Below, piece after piece: positions 50,316 to 61,674 of a stretch of DNA of 64,000 nt. The stretch is from Diploscapter coronatus. Its lineage: Eukaryota; Nematoda; Chromadorea; Rhabditida; Rhabditidae. Positions within the stretch are counted from its first letter, which is position 1, and each line of letters begins with the position of its first letter. A program made the position numbers and the translations under genes. Where the stretch lies: positions 76,221,201 through 76,285,200 of the forward strand of contig OZ038422.1 in NCBI GenBank assembly GCA_964036155.1, written 5' to 3'. The notes under the pieces are model-generated. The model was not told the origin of the DNA, ran no database searches, and saw nothing but the letters and a program-made list of their open reading frames with translations.

Positions 50316-53160
50316 ATGGGCTGTTCTGTCCCTCTAGTTCTTCTCCAGACTCTGACCGTTTCAAGTGCAGTCGCACTGATTATTGCGCTACTTGGAGCTG
50401 TTCACATATGCACCGATCTCTATGAATTCTCGAATAGCGTCGACACTAAAATGGATGAGTTTAGGGTAATTTTTAAAATTATAATCTTAAAAAATAGCAG
50501 GTATTCGGATCTAGGCAGACGACTTTCAGCCAGAATAAGAAATTTTAGGTTAGGTGTTACACGCAAGATAACATTTTCTACTGAATAGAGATGCATAAGG
50601 GGGGTACGAACGGAAATTTCGACTTAAGCCCTGCCTAGATCTGTTAGTGTCGTTTTAAAGCCCGTAAAAAGACGACCACTTTGATACCGAACTTGTAACC
50701 ATTGCATAAATTTTGATCTTTGAAAATTTTGAGAATTAGGTCTTCTACGATTTCTCGTGGCAAGCGATGGTCAATTCACTGCCGGTAAATGGACCCACCG
50801 GGGTCAAGGACATTTTTACTCGACCGAAACGACAAGCCCAATCGTCTTGCAACTGCGGACAACAACCTAATAACTGCCCGAGAGGACCTCCGTATGAAAA
50901 TGTTTGACCTTAAATTTGTTGAACCTCGTAAATTTTAGTGGACCCAAAGGTACGACGGCAGTTTACATTTGACGAAGTGATAGGGTGCCTTTCTGTAAAA
51001 TAAGTTTTTTGAAGACGAATGGTTTCGTCATTTGCCAAAAACCACTCCGTCACGTCGCCACTCACATGATAGTTTTCAGGATCAACAGGCTACAGAGGCG
51101 AAGATGGTGAACCGGTAATTAAGCTTAGTTAGCTAGGATAATTATCCAAGTTTTAATTATAGGGTCATGACGGTCCAGACGCCAAAGTGCATAAGCCCCA
51201 GTACGAAGGTGCTCCTGGAAATTGCATAAAGTGTCCGGCGGGTGAAGTCGGACCTCAGGTACCATTGATTGATACCATTTTGGGTATCATTCTCGGTAAC
51301 CATTTTACCATTTAGGGAGAAGACGGGCCTGAAGGCAAGCAAGGGCCGAAAGGAGAACAAGGAATAGCGGTATGTTGATTACCATTTTGGTAGCGCTATC
51401 AAAATAGTTCAGGGTCGTCCAGGGAAAAATGGGAAGCGCGGTGAGCGAGGCGAAGTTGGCGACAAAGGCCCCAACGGACCTAAGGTTTGATAGCTTCGTG
51501 CCATTTTTGGTAGTCGTCACCATTTTGAGGGTCAAAAGGGCGACGTCGGCATGCCAGGCATGGACGCGATGACTGGCAAAGGACCGAAAGGAAAAAGAGG
51601 AGCAAGGGGCCCCACAGGTAATATATATATTTTTTGAATAACTTGGTACAATTTAATTTTTTTAGGAAAAGTGGGTGAGAGAGGCGAGCCCGGAAATGTA
51701 ATAAATAACTTCTTTTTTAATTTGATAGAAAAAATCATTTGTAGGACGGCGACGACGGAGACGAAGGTCCCGCTGGGTAACTATTAAGATTTTCTTCTCA
51801 AATCATCTGAAAAATTTTAGTCCGATGGGAAAATCTGGTCGAAATGGCAAGCGAGGAGAAAGAGGTGACGTGGGTGTGGCGGGCGAAGAGGGAATTCCAG
51901 GACCCGATCGGGATTATTGTAAGCTCAAATTTAAAAAAAAAAAAGGGCTTTGTTCTTCTTTGCCTTGTCCGGCGAAGCCCTCTAAAAATTGACTCAAGTC
52001 GATTTTTTTTAAAAAAAAAAAGTATCCTCCGTTTATATTGTTGGGAAGATTCTAAGAATTTTTCATTAAAGAAATATCTTTAAAATAATAATACATAGAT
52101 AGAAAGTTATAAGTTTTTTTCCGAAAAAATAACGCCGGACAGCTCAAAGCACTGAAAAACAAAAGGACCGATAAATTGAGATAAAATAAATGACGCCTCA
52201 TCGAAACGTTACCGTCCAAGTGTTATGGCTTGTAAGGAGGTAGATACTGCGCACTTTTTGCAACTCGCTTTTGCACGAGCCACGCCCATCCTTTCCCTCA
52301 CTCTTTCCTTCTACCTTTTCCTCGCTATCTCTTCCGTCTCTTCAGGGCGCATGCTATTTCGAGGGGGTTGAGCCTAGGAGGGGAGAGATGCAAAAAGTGT
52401 GCAATATCTAATTCCTCCCATTTCGCAATACCGCACGGTATCTTTTCTGCCGAGATCTTCATTTTTAATTTAAAAAAAAAGAATTATTTTCAAGTTCTTT
52501 AACTTATTCATTTTTTACAGCTTTTTCTTTCAGTTTATTGAGTTTACGCGTTTTTTTTCTAACATCAGATTTGTAGGCCCCTGCCCCTCTAAATCCGGTA
52601 TTGATCACAATGCTGGCATGCCTTATGAGATCTCGATGACCTCTGCTCCGACTCACGCAGACGACAACAAGTCGGAGTCTGGCAAAGACGAGACTGAACC
52701 TGCATCGACTGATAGCGATGAGAGCGGCTACGATGCGCCGAAAGTCAGCATGAGCACTTCTGGAAGGTCTAAATCGAAATCAGCGGATATTGATGAGAGT
52801 GGATATGATCACGTAGAGCCTACTGGTAATAATTTAACTTGAGCAGTTTAGAAGAATAGCGACATTGATCATCAGCATCGTAGCATATGAAATAAGATAA
52901 GTCTTGGAAAGATAGAACTGAACTTCTTTTTCTATGCTATTTATTTTACGTTTAAGATTCTAAGATGTTACAACTATTTCAGATTGCCTAAATTCCGCCT
53001 TATCCTCATATTTAAATTTTCAGAACACGTCTTCCAAGGCCCGATGAAGCTCCATATGCCGGCGAAATTCATGTCCAGTCAGATCATGGATGCTCTCGCG
53101 GCAAAGGGATACCAATTGCTGAGACGACGAAGAAGACTGTTGAGAGTTCATGCTAATTAA
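50316..53160 (+). CDS. Cuticle collagen with long acidic C-terminal extension
   Basis: Structural protein of the nematode cuticle. The N-terminus is a Col_cuticle_N-type membrane segment (VSSAVALIIALLGAVHICTD) followed by EFRVFYDFSWQAMVNSL. RPKRQ is a subtilisin/furin-type cleavage site. CNCGQQPNNC then precedes Gly-X-Y blocks spread over about ten short exons (GPKGSTGYRGEDGEPGHDG; GEDGPEGKQGPKGEQG; GRPGKNGKRGERGE; GERGEPGNDGDDGDEGPAG), with CIKC as a break. The triple-helical part ends in the usual PGPDRDYCPCPSKS. Unusually it continues about 115 residues: an acidic Ser-rich tail with two DESGYD repeats, and after the last intron a basic end (QLLRRRRRLLRVHAN). Donor and acceptor sites are short and phase-consistent. 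The last big intron (51920-52575) holds a hairpin element. I cannot assign it to a named sqt/dpy/rol collagen. Confidence 0.85.
52236..52418. mobile_element. MITE-like hairpin, family D
   Basis: About 183 bp with arms GGAGGTAGATACTGCGCACT plus TTTTGCA at one end and GGAGGAATTAGATATTGCAC plus ACTTTTTGCA at the other (inverted). The interior is pyrimidine-rich. It lies in the collagen intron before the C-terminal-tail exon. Confidence 0.6.
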
Positions 53161-53435
53161 TATTTTTATACTTTATTTCGGTATATGGAATGATAAATAT
53201 GCTGAGATTACATCATCAGAATAGGATACTGATAAATGAGTGCAATTTGTAAATGATGTGGCGACGGGATGATGAATTCAATAGTTAGGAGTAGGGAAAA
53301 GGTGAAGATTGATAAACTATAGATCTTATCATCCCGTAATCTCATCATTAGCAAATTGCCATAGATGGATATGATATTGCGATTATATGTCTGAATGATG
53401 ATGATTAAATAAATGGTTTTCTTTTTAATGAGTGA

Positions 53436-54939
53436 TTATTTGCACGAATGTCCGCCCTCCGGCTTCTTTTCCTCTTTTCCGGTTTCGTATTTGGCGTCGA
53501 ATTCTTTGGCCTTCTTCAGGAGAGTCGAATTGTTCCAAGTTACATCGTTTTTAATCGAGTCATCGAGGGCTCCGATGACCATCGCCTTAAAACCAAACTT
53601 TTATCCTAGTTTTGAGATTTTCATCGCACTCTTACACTAATGATACATTTTATGCTAATTTTCCTACCTTCGCAATATCCGTCGCCGAAATCATGACTTT
53701 GTCGGTGATGTAGCTGAGCGGGCGAATGACGAGACGAGCGAGAGTTTCGCCGAGTCGTGACTCTTCTCTCTGCGTCTCAATCATCGCCGGATGCACGATT
53801 ATCAGCTTCTCGAAGTTCATCGCTTTCAGTTCGTTCTCAACTTCACCCTGAAAGTGTTGAAAGTTATAAGAGTTATAATTAACTATATTCCTATTTGCGA
53901 AGGAGAAAGTTATTTCAGGTGAGTTTCCTAATAATATTAGTTTTGCAACAAAATATTGAAAAATATTCCAAAATTGTCTATTTTTCAATGAAGAAATTTA
54001 ATTTAAAAGACCTTTGTTCTCGGATAGAGAAGCCACGAATTCGCGTTGGCGCCAGTGGATGAAACGACGATGAACTGCTTAACTCCTAAAAAGATAATCT
54101 TCCATTTTTTAATTAAAGAATAGAAAGACCTTTCTCCTTCGCCAGCTTCGCCGAATTGACGACGTAGTCGTGATCTACCTTGTAGAAGCCCTTCTGAAAA
54201 TTCGAAATAGTAGATCTTCCTATATTTTATTATACCGGTCCAGATTTAGCTCTCGTTGTTCCAAGCGCACAGAATCCTATGTCGCATCCGGCAAAAACGG
54301 CTTCAGATTTCTGCATGTCGTCGAAGTCGATTAGATGTTCTTCCTAAAGATTTTGTTCATTTTGGGATTTTATGAGCAGTTATAAAATGAGGCTTGACGA
54401 ATGGACGTCAGCTATTTCTACAATATGACATTATGATTTTCTATAGGAAATTGATTTGATTCAGATCTAGGAAGCACTTTCTCGTCAAACAAAGAAAATA
54501 TATGTGGGCTAGGTTGCAAAAGTGAACTCATAGTTACGATACCAGAGCGCACTGGCGAAATAGTTAACTATAGGCTATAAAGAGGTTTACTAAAAATACA
54601 AGAGGTAGGTTGCAAGGGTTTTCCGACGATCATCCATTCTAAGTTTGATTTGATAGAAATTGTGTCATCATGTTTAGAAACGCGTCGTCCGTACTTAATA
54701 GGGATTTGGTTGATTTATGACAAATTTCGCGGGGAATTCTCGTAAATTTTGTTACAAATTGCCCTAGATCCCCGAGTTCATATATCCCCTACCAATTTCT
54801 CGCTCTTTGCCTGATCCTCCTTGTGTCTCCTCTGCAGCATTCTCAAGTTGCTGATTTCCGGGACCTGATTCGCCAAAATCTTAGCCAATTCGGAGCCGGT
54901 CGCGCCCGTAGCGCCGATCAGAAAAGCAGTCAGAGTCAT
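53436..54939 (-). CDS. TIP30/HTATIP2-like NAD(P)-binding oxidoreductase
   Basis: Atypical short-chain dehydrogenase fold protein; the human member is a tumour suppressor linked to nuclear import and endosomal regulation. Exons 54793-54939, 54236-54343, 54130-54193, 54012-54085, 53668-53847 and 53436-53585. The nucleotide-binding GATGATGSELAK motif lies at residues 9-20. Then CDIGFCALGTTRAKSG, a DYVVNSAKLAKEKGVKQFIV block, VSSTGANANSWLLYPRTKGE with the Tyr-x3-Lys catalytic pair, and KLIIVHPAMIETQREESR (the R/HPG block) follow in the order expected for HTATIP2. Length about 235 residues fits. A ttcag acceptor lies 5 nt before the ATG (probable spliced-leader site). The C-terminus is a charged tail. 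Confidence 0.88.
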
Positions 54940-55545
54940 TACACCTGAAATTGGTCAATAAGCATAAAATGAGCAAAAAACATCAAAAACCCGATATATC
55001 CCAGGTTAGGAACCGAAAAATCAGTAAAAATCGATGAAAAATCAATAAATATCGATTCATTAAATTAACTTCAACAACCTTTGCGTAAGAAGCGGGTAAT
55101 CTCATGAGGGAGTCGCCAACACAGGAACTCAGAGATCTTGATATGAAACTTCCTATATGAGGATTTTCGATGACGCTGACCACAATGATCACATTGAAAA
55201 GTGCTCAAACACATTCAGAAGCATGGAATTTTGTTCTTTGCACTATTTCTTCACTTGTATTTGCGAATTTGCAAAATTAGCTTACATGATTTACAAGCGA
55301 ATTTACTCATTTCCCATACAAATTGCGAGCGAAAAATCGAAAGTTTCGGAGTACGTTTGAGCACTTTTCGATGTGATCATCGTGATTAACGTCATCAGCA
55401 AACCCCTACTTGGTAAGTTTCATCAAAATAGTGAGCTCCTACGTTGACGACTCCCTGTCAGGGCAGTAAAATACACGTAAATCACAGATTTAATCATTTG
55501 AGTCTAGCACCACAGAAATGGTTAGTAATTTAAGAGAGGAATAAG
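54940..55545. other. Intergenic region holding a MITE-like element
   Basis: Between the TIP30-like start and the VPS35L stop, both on the - strand. Most of it (55107-55456) is the second copy of family B. The rest is AT-rich leader/3' UTR sequence. Confidence 0.5.
55107..55456. mobile_element. MITE-like element, family B, copy 2
   Basis: About 350 bp. It begins AGGGAGTCGCCAACACAGGA and ends with the inverted form (CTCCTACGTTGACGACTCCC). The subterminal TTTTCGATGACGCTGACCAC and the ATTTGCAAAATTAGC-like centre match copy 1 at 46666-47025 in the same orientation. Outside its termini the flanks of the two copies are unrelated, as expected for a transposed unit. Confidence 0.8.
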
Positions 55546-58500
55546 TTAATCGTAAGAAATTCCGTATTTCTTGAAGAACTCCTGCATGAAATCGGCGGAT
55601 TGTTCGAGTTCGTCTAGGTTTTGTAAGTCCAAATAAAGATGCTTAAGTTTCGAAACATAGGCAGGCGATGAATGGAGGCACCTTTTGAGGGCTGATACGA
55701 AAGCCTAAAACTAGTCCGTATTTTCCAAGTTCAATTTGCAAGCCTAGAAAACATGTTTCCTGCTTATAAATAACGCTTACCCTTTTAGGGATCGTTTCTA
55801 AATTCATGTGCAGTAGAACGTGTTCTACGTAGAGGTAAGACAGTTTTGGATCAATTGTAGGTTCACAATTTAAATAATCATTGATTTTCGCGAATAACAT
55901 ATCGGTTCTAGAGATTATTACTGACCTTAAACTTAAATTATTTTCATAGTTTAATAGTGATAAATACCGATACTCCTCAGAGCCACCATATAAGATATCG
56001 TTAGATTCCAAATTGCCGTAATGCTTCGGCAATTCAATTTGCGAAGCTGCTGATAGATATCTCAGGCAATGAATTAGCGTGACACCCATATAGTAATTAA
56101 TTGCCGCATCTTGTTGATTCATGGCTAATTCTCTTCTTAAAGTGCATAAATTATAAAATTAACTTCAAAAGAGGGCACTTTTCAATAATCCTAATCAACG
56201 CATCAAATAATAATAAGATAGGCTTGTTAGTTTGATCCGGAATGAAAATTAGGAACGCCAGAAGATTCGCTGAAAGTCTGCAGAAATCTTCGGGATTCCA
56301 GGAAATCGAATCTAATTTTTGGAGGTAGTGGCGTAATAAGGAATCGGTCTAAAATAGGAAAACTAAGTTTTTCGAATTAGTTAAAATACTAACCTGCGGT
56401 AACGAGTTCGCTAGCACGGATAATTGAGCAGTTTGCAGCGTGAAATGTAGCTGTTGGTTTACATCGTCAATAGAAGGTATCGTTACAAAAATTGAGGCTA
56501 CGATAACCCTAAGAAATCACTTGTAGAGATATTGTTTTATTTAAATACCTTATAAAATTCGCCTTTTTCTTCGATTCATTCATATTCACTATAGCGTGCA
56601 TCCCAAGTGAAATCATCATGGAAACCACATGCTAAAATAAACTTATAATTTTAACGAATTTAGATTAAATTCAAAACCCGAATAACTTGATCCTGGTCGC
56701 TCAAAGCAGCTCTAACTGAGACAAGCCAGTTAACTCCCAAATCCGGTGACCGAAAATCGATTAAATCTAGTGCGGTGCATGCTAAGTTGCAATAATTCCG
56801 AATCTAAACTTAAACTTTTGCTTATTTAACGAATAAATATACCTCATCATCTAACGAGTCTGGCCTCAACGAATTGTTAATTTTTGAGCATTGGTCGACT
56901 ATCTTAAAAGAATAATTTAATTTTTAAGATATGAAATAGTTGTACTAATTCAGCGGTAATATTATTAGTAATACTGGATTGAGGACAGGTTTTAATCAGC
57001 GATTTCAACAATATTTGAGCAGATTCAGACGAATAGGGTTCATCCCTAAAACTTGCGTTTTAAAAATGAAATAAAAACCTGAAAGTTACCGTATCCAATC
57101 GATAAAATTCATGAACGAGTTGGATTTAACCAAATTCAATAGATCTTCAGATTTTCTAGGTTCTACGACCCCCTTTATAATCATCACCATATTTTCTAAC
57201 AAAGGAGTATGATCCTAAAATATGCAATTAATTATTTAATTGTACTAATTTTTACCTTAACAGTAGATAGTCTTTTAGTTATATGTTTAACAAGTGTAGT
57301 AATCATGTCGATTTCGAAGTATCGACTGGAAAATTCGCACCACGGTGCGGCACATCTCAAGTAATCGTTGATGTTCACTAAGTTTGCTATCGCATCCCAA
57401 GCCCTTCTACAATCAAACCATCAATTTGTTAATCAACTTTTTGATTACTTGGCCAAATTAACGCGTTCATCCAGGGGTGTTTCGGATCTCAGCAATTGTT
57501 TTCCAAGGGTAATTAGCTCTTCAGTAGGATTTGCTAACTGCAACACTAAATCTAGCGCGTCGTTAGCATAGGAATTCAAGTATTTTGACGGTACTGCTGA
57601 TAGAAATGCTCTGAAATTAGAATATATATATTAAAAATAATTATTTTGTACCTCAATAAATAATCTCTATGCTGTTCGGATCTACAGTATTCCCATAATG
57701 GGGCTATATCTTCTCTGGAGTTCGCTGAATAGGCTACGCATTGGATGATCCATTCTAGTGCCGGCCAGGTCAGATTTATCTGAATATATCCAATTTTATT
57801 TCATATATAAATTGTATATATCAAGTTATGTTTCATATATCCTAGTATATGAAATCCCCTACCGACGACAGATTAGAGGATCCCTGTAGCCAGTCATTCA
57901 AACATCTCCAATGTGGTCCTCGGTCCGAGGGATCCAAATGCATCGCAGTTTTACAGAGATACGCTCGGGCGTAAGCAGCGCAAAGACCATGTTGAAATTC
58001 TAAAAAAAATTCGAATATTTTAATTTATGTGTAAAAACTCTAAAAAGAAAGAAAATGAATGGCAAATTTATAGAGACTCCGAGAAAAGGCTAATAGGTTA
58101 TCGTATTTTGAAATTTCTATTGCAAAGTACGATTATTTGTGATTCACTAAATCTATTTTGAGTTCAAAGATTACTTGTACACATTGTAGCCAGCCTCATA
58201 AGATTCACTCTGATCGCTGGAGTATCCAAGAATCGGAGGCAGGCTATCAACGAGGTTTCAACTAAATTATTATGCTAATTTCTATGATTTAGGATAAGCT
58301 TTACTGTAGAATCTGGGTATTAGCTCTTTGATATCTGCGATTTTGCAGAACCAATTCCTAGCGACATCCATGGTGTTGGTCGGGATTACTTCTGAAATCA
58401 AATTCCTAGTCTTTTTCAAATTTAAAATTCACTTGAACCCTATGATCAAAGTGTTCAAGAAATTGTTACCTGAGTTGAAATTCGCAGGTAATGGCGATTG

Positions 58501-59831
58501 TTTCAAGGCTTTTCTTTCCTGAAATATTTTTAATTCGCTTAAAATTACTTTTTTAAATATATATTCTTACCTCATTAGTCTTAGCCATCAATCTCTTGTA
58601 CACCAATAATCCGAATAAGTCAATTATATCGATAGCCAGGACCCATTGTGACGGGTAGAAAAACGGCGTGTTAGTCTGACTCAGCATCCTCGCGAGTTCG
58701 ACTACCAGCTGAATCCACATTTTTTCAAAACATTTATTTTCAAATTCTGGCAGCCTGGATAATTCGTTACTGCATGGCCTACGAAATAGTATGGGAAAAG
58801 ATCTCTCTATCTTGCCCTATGCCTTTAACTACGTGTGACGAAGTAACGATTTATTCAAATTGCCGAGATTTTTACCCTCAGAGCTTCAACTCTTTTATTG
58901 TTAGCCCAAGCGGTTAGCAGTAATTCCCTCAGTTCGTTAACGTGATTGACGAATTCTTGCTGAGATAATTCGGATAGTTTTCTGAGACCAGACATATCTT
59001 CGAGGACCTCTAGTCTGAAAATAAATCAATTAGGAAAACATTCTAGTTATTAAAAATAATATTTTTTTACAATTCATTCTAGTAAAATGGTATTTTTAAA
59101 AATTTTATCAAAAAAGTATGATCATCAAAATTACCGATGCTTAGTTTTATCCACCATCCTCATATTCACGGGCTTCGTCGGTAGAAAACTGGAGCTTAAT
59201 TCCAATTTCTCGTTCGTCGTGAAAGTCTTCAGAATCTTTTCGCGTTTCTTTCTCCAGGGTTCAAAATCCAAGAATTCCACGTCTATAAAAATTATTCAAA
59301 TAAAAGTAGCTATTTGAAAGCTAAAACTCCTCTTCATTAATACTATTTCACTTTAAAAACTAGTTAAAATATAGGTTTTTACCAATCGCCAAATTATCCG
59401 ATGGTTTCATTTCAAGCGTGTTATCCAGAATAGAATCATCAGCAGATTTCCTCTTATCTTTCTTATCACTGTCACTTTTGTCAGTTTCCTGTTCAATCCA
59501 CTTTGAATTATTCGTTTTGATGATCGGCGGAGGGGTTACTGAGCCTTCTACCGTAGCTCCTAAATTCAAAAATTAGAATAGTTTTAAAATTATCCCAACC
59601 TAGAGGATCTACAAATTCGTATTCGTCCTTTTGAGAATTGTTGGGAGCTTCATCAATTTGAATCTGAGGTTCTTTCAGTTTCCCATAAATTTCTTTCCTC
59701 TCGGATAAAGGATTTGTGATGGTTGGTGTTAAAGGCAGAGTTTTCAGATAAACCCCTTTCCGACGGAATTGCTTATGGTAGAAAATATTCTGATTGGCTC
59801 CTGAAGAACTTGAAGCGCCATCCTCTTCCAT
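55546..59831 (-). CDS. VPS35L: VPS35L (retriever subunit of the Commander complex)
   Basis: Endosomal recycling scaffold; with VPS26C and VPS29 it forms retriever, which returns integrins and other cargo to the cell surface. About 17 exons. The N-terminus (MEEDGASSSSGANQNIFYHK, then FEPWRKKREKILKTF) is disordered; the next exon reads LEVLEDMSGLRKLSELSQQE, then WANNKRVEALRLVVELARML and FFYPSQWVLAIDIIDLFGLL, which are VPS35L α-solenoid blocks. Near the C-terminus ESNDILYGGSEEYRYLSLLN matches the VPS35L SNDxLYGG motif. It ends in FMQEFFKKYGISYD. The length (about 900 residues expected) suits the family. The ATG directly follows an ataatttag acceptor, a likely spliced-leader site. One intron holds a family A element (58749-58864). 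Individual exon borders in the middle were not all traced. Confidence 0.85.
58749..58864. mobile_element. MITE-like element, family A, copy 2
   Basis: About 116 bp with ends GGCAGCCTGGATAATTCG and, inverted, GGCAATTTGAATAAATCG. In reverse complement it aligns along its length with 37232-37350, including the ACTATTTCGTAGGCCA core. It lies in a VPS35L intron. Confidence 0.75.
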
Positions 59832-61674
59832 CTAAATTATTAGTTCGAAATAGATTAATCGATTGATAAAATAGTGTATAAACTTGATAGAAATTGTCTA
59901 AATAGACTTAGATTTATCTTTTAAAACAAAACGATTATATAAGAAATAAATTATCTTAAAACAGCTTATATAAATAAATAAATGATATATGAGAAAATTG
60001 TAAACAATTTTGTATTTGAAATGCGCTCGGGAGCGAATTTATTTGTAATCGGTGCAAGGTCGTTTGATCAGCACTTTATAACACATGGAAAAATTCGCGC
60101 GTGAACAGTCTTAAAATCGATTTTTTAAAATTTATACAAATTTATTTATCCAAATATATTTGGTTTATGAATAACTTACATTCGTTATAAATTATTTCTT
60201 ACTAACTTTAAATCTAAATCCCCTTTTAAAAATATTTAAAAAGTATTCTGTCATACTCTGACTCATATAATTTATATAAGTGTATTTTAAATTATTTAGA
60301 TATATTGAAACTTTAAAATTCAAACTTCAGTAATTCAGTTTTAATATTTGATCAAAAATTAAGTCTACATTTCAATATCATTTCTAAAAATATCTTCAAA
60401 AGTCTGATGCAACATCTGTTTAGAATTGCTCGTATATTTTACGTTTCTCTAAATAAACCTGTTCATTCATCAATATAACATGTGAATGAATGGGCTAAAG
60501 TCGAGAGATCCGAATTAGAGAAAAATACAAAATCAGTGAAAGTGGCCTTTTAGAATAGGGATATGCCAAATCCTCTTTGATCCATTTATGGCAAGATATC
60601 GACTTTTGAAGTATTTTGTGGTTAACCATATTCTTCAATTCATTTATCACTGATCTTAATTTCGCATTTTTATCTTAACTTGTGATATTTTCACCCCTCA
60701 CTTCTAAATTATAAATTAAAATTTTAAATCGTATAATATAATTTTGTATTTTTTATTTAAATTAAAAATGTTATTTCGTAATTTCTCTAAAATTTGGCAT
60801 GGGATATCGATTTTCCAAGAATCACTCGCAAAATGTGACGACCACTTTTCCCTTCTCTTATTTTTGACAAGTAGTTTCTTTGGAATGAAAATATATGAGT
60901 CGTTCCACCTTTCTTTCACAAATTATTGGTTTAAAATTCTTATCGTCCTTTTATTTTATCATTGTTTTAAGAATATATTTATTTCAAATGAAACTGCACT
61001 AACCCCCACCATTAAATATGGATTGTCACATAATTGGCAGTATAACTTACATAATTGTCATTATTCATTGTCACATCTTCCGAAAGTGTTATTGTTATTT
61101 TACGATCTTTTGCGCAAGCCATACACCCTCTTCAAACACTGCAAAAAGCGTTTCCCGTTTCCCCAATTTCCAAAAATGGGCAATAATATCAAAACTCTCT
61201 CCACTATATTTCACTATTTCAATTCGATTTTGTCTATTGATTCTCAATTTCAATTCACTGAAATGCTTTCCTAACTGCTAATCAAATTTCAATGGTCAAA
61301 ACCTGAAAATTTCTATGGAATATTTTCCTAACTGCCAAAATTTTTCATTGACTACTAAATTCACTGAATAATGTTTTCCTAAAACTATCGAAAAATCCCA
61401 ACTCAATGTTTTTACTCTCCATCAAAATTCTACTATGGCGCCTTTATATTTATCCGGCTCGGGGTGAGTGATTTTCGGTAAAAAAGTGATTGTTTTGGTG
61501 ACTCGAATCAAAAAATAATCCCTTCCCTCAAAGTGCGTATTATTTGGTGTCAATCCTTCTTTCTGAAATAAATGTTAGTGTAAAGAGAGCTCCACACTCG
61601 TTTTTGACCACTGATAAGCGTTGATAGAATCAGCTCTTATCTTCCCCCTTATCACTGAAATCAGTGATCTCAAA
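59832..61674. other. Divergent intergenic region between VPS35L and cystinosin
   Basis: About 1.84 kb, very AT-rich. It contains one long open frame on the + strand (60744-61274) with poor, biased composition that I do not accept as a gene (see rejected). The last 70 bp carry several GATA-type sites before the cystinosin ATG. No inverted-repeat element or RNA gene was recognised. Confidence 0.45.
61605..61665 (+). promoter_or_regulatory. GATA-site cluster before cystinosin
   Basis: Within about 55 bp occur ACTGATAAG, CTTATCTTC and CTTATCACTG, plus a TTGATAG. These fit the (A/T)GATA(A/G) core bound by nematode ELT factors, which drive many intestinal lysosomal genes. They lie within 75 bp of the ATG. 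Confidence 0.4.

Noticed and set aside
50068..50337. 89-codon open frame overlapping the collagen start
   Set aside because: Different frame from the collagen, no signal or motif, and the collagen N-terminal domain is complete from the ATG at 50316. Treated as leader sequence.
60744..61274. 176-codon open frame on the + strand between VPS35L and cystinosin
   Set aside because: It is Phe/Leu/Ser/Lys/Asn-heavy with no motif, sits in very AT-rich DNA, and has no clear splice or poly(A) context. Chance is the likelier explanation, though its length keeps it worth an expression check.
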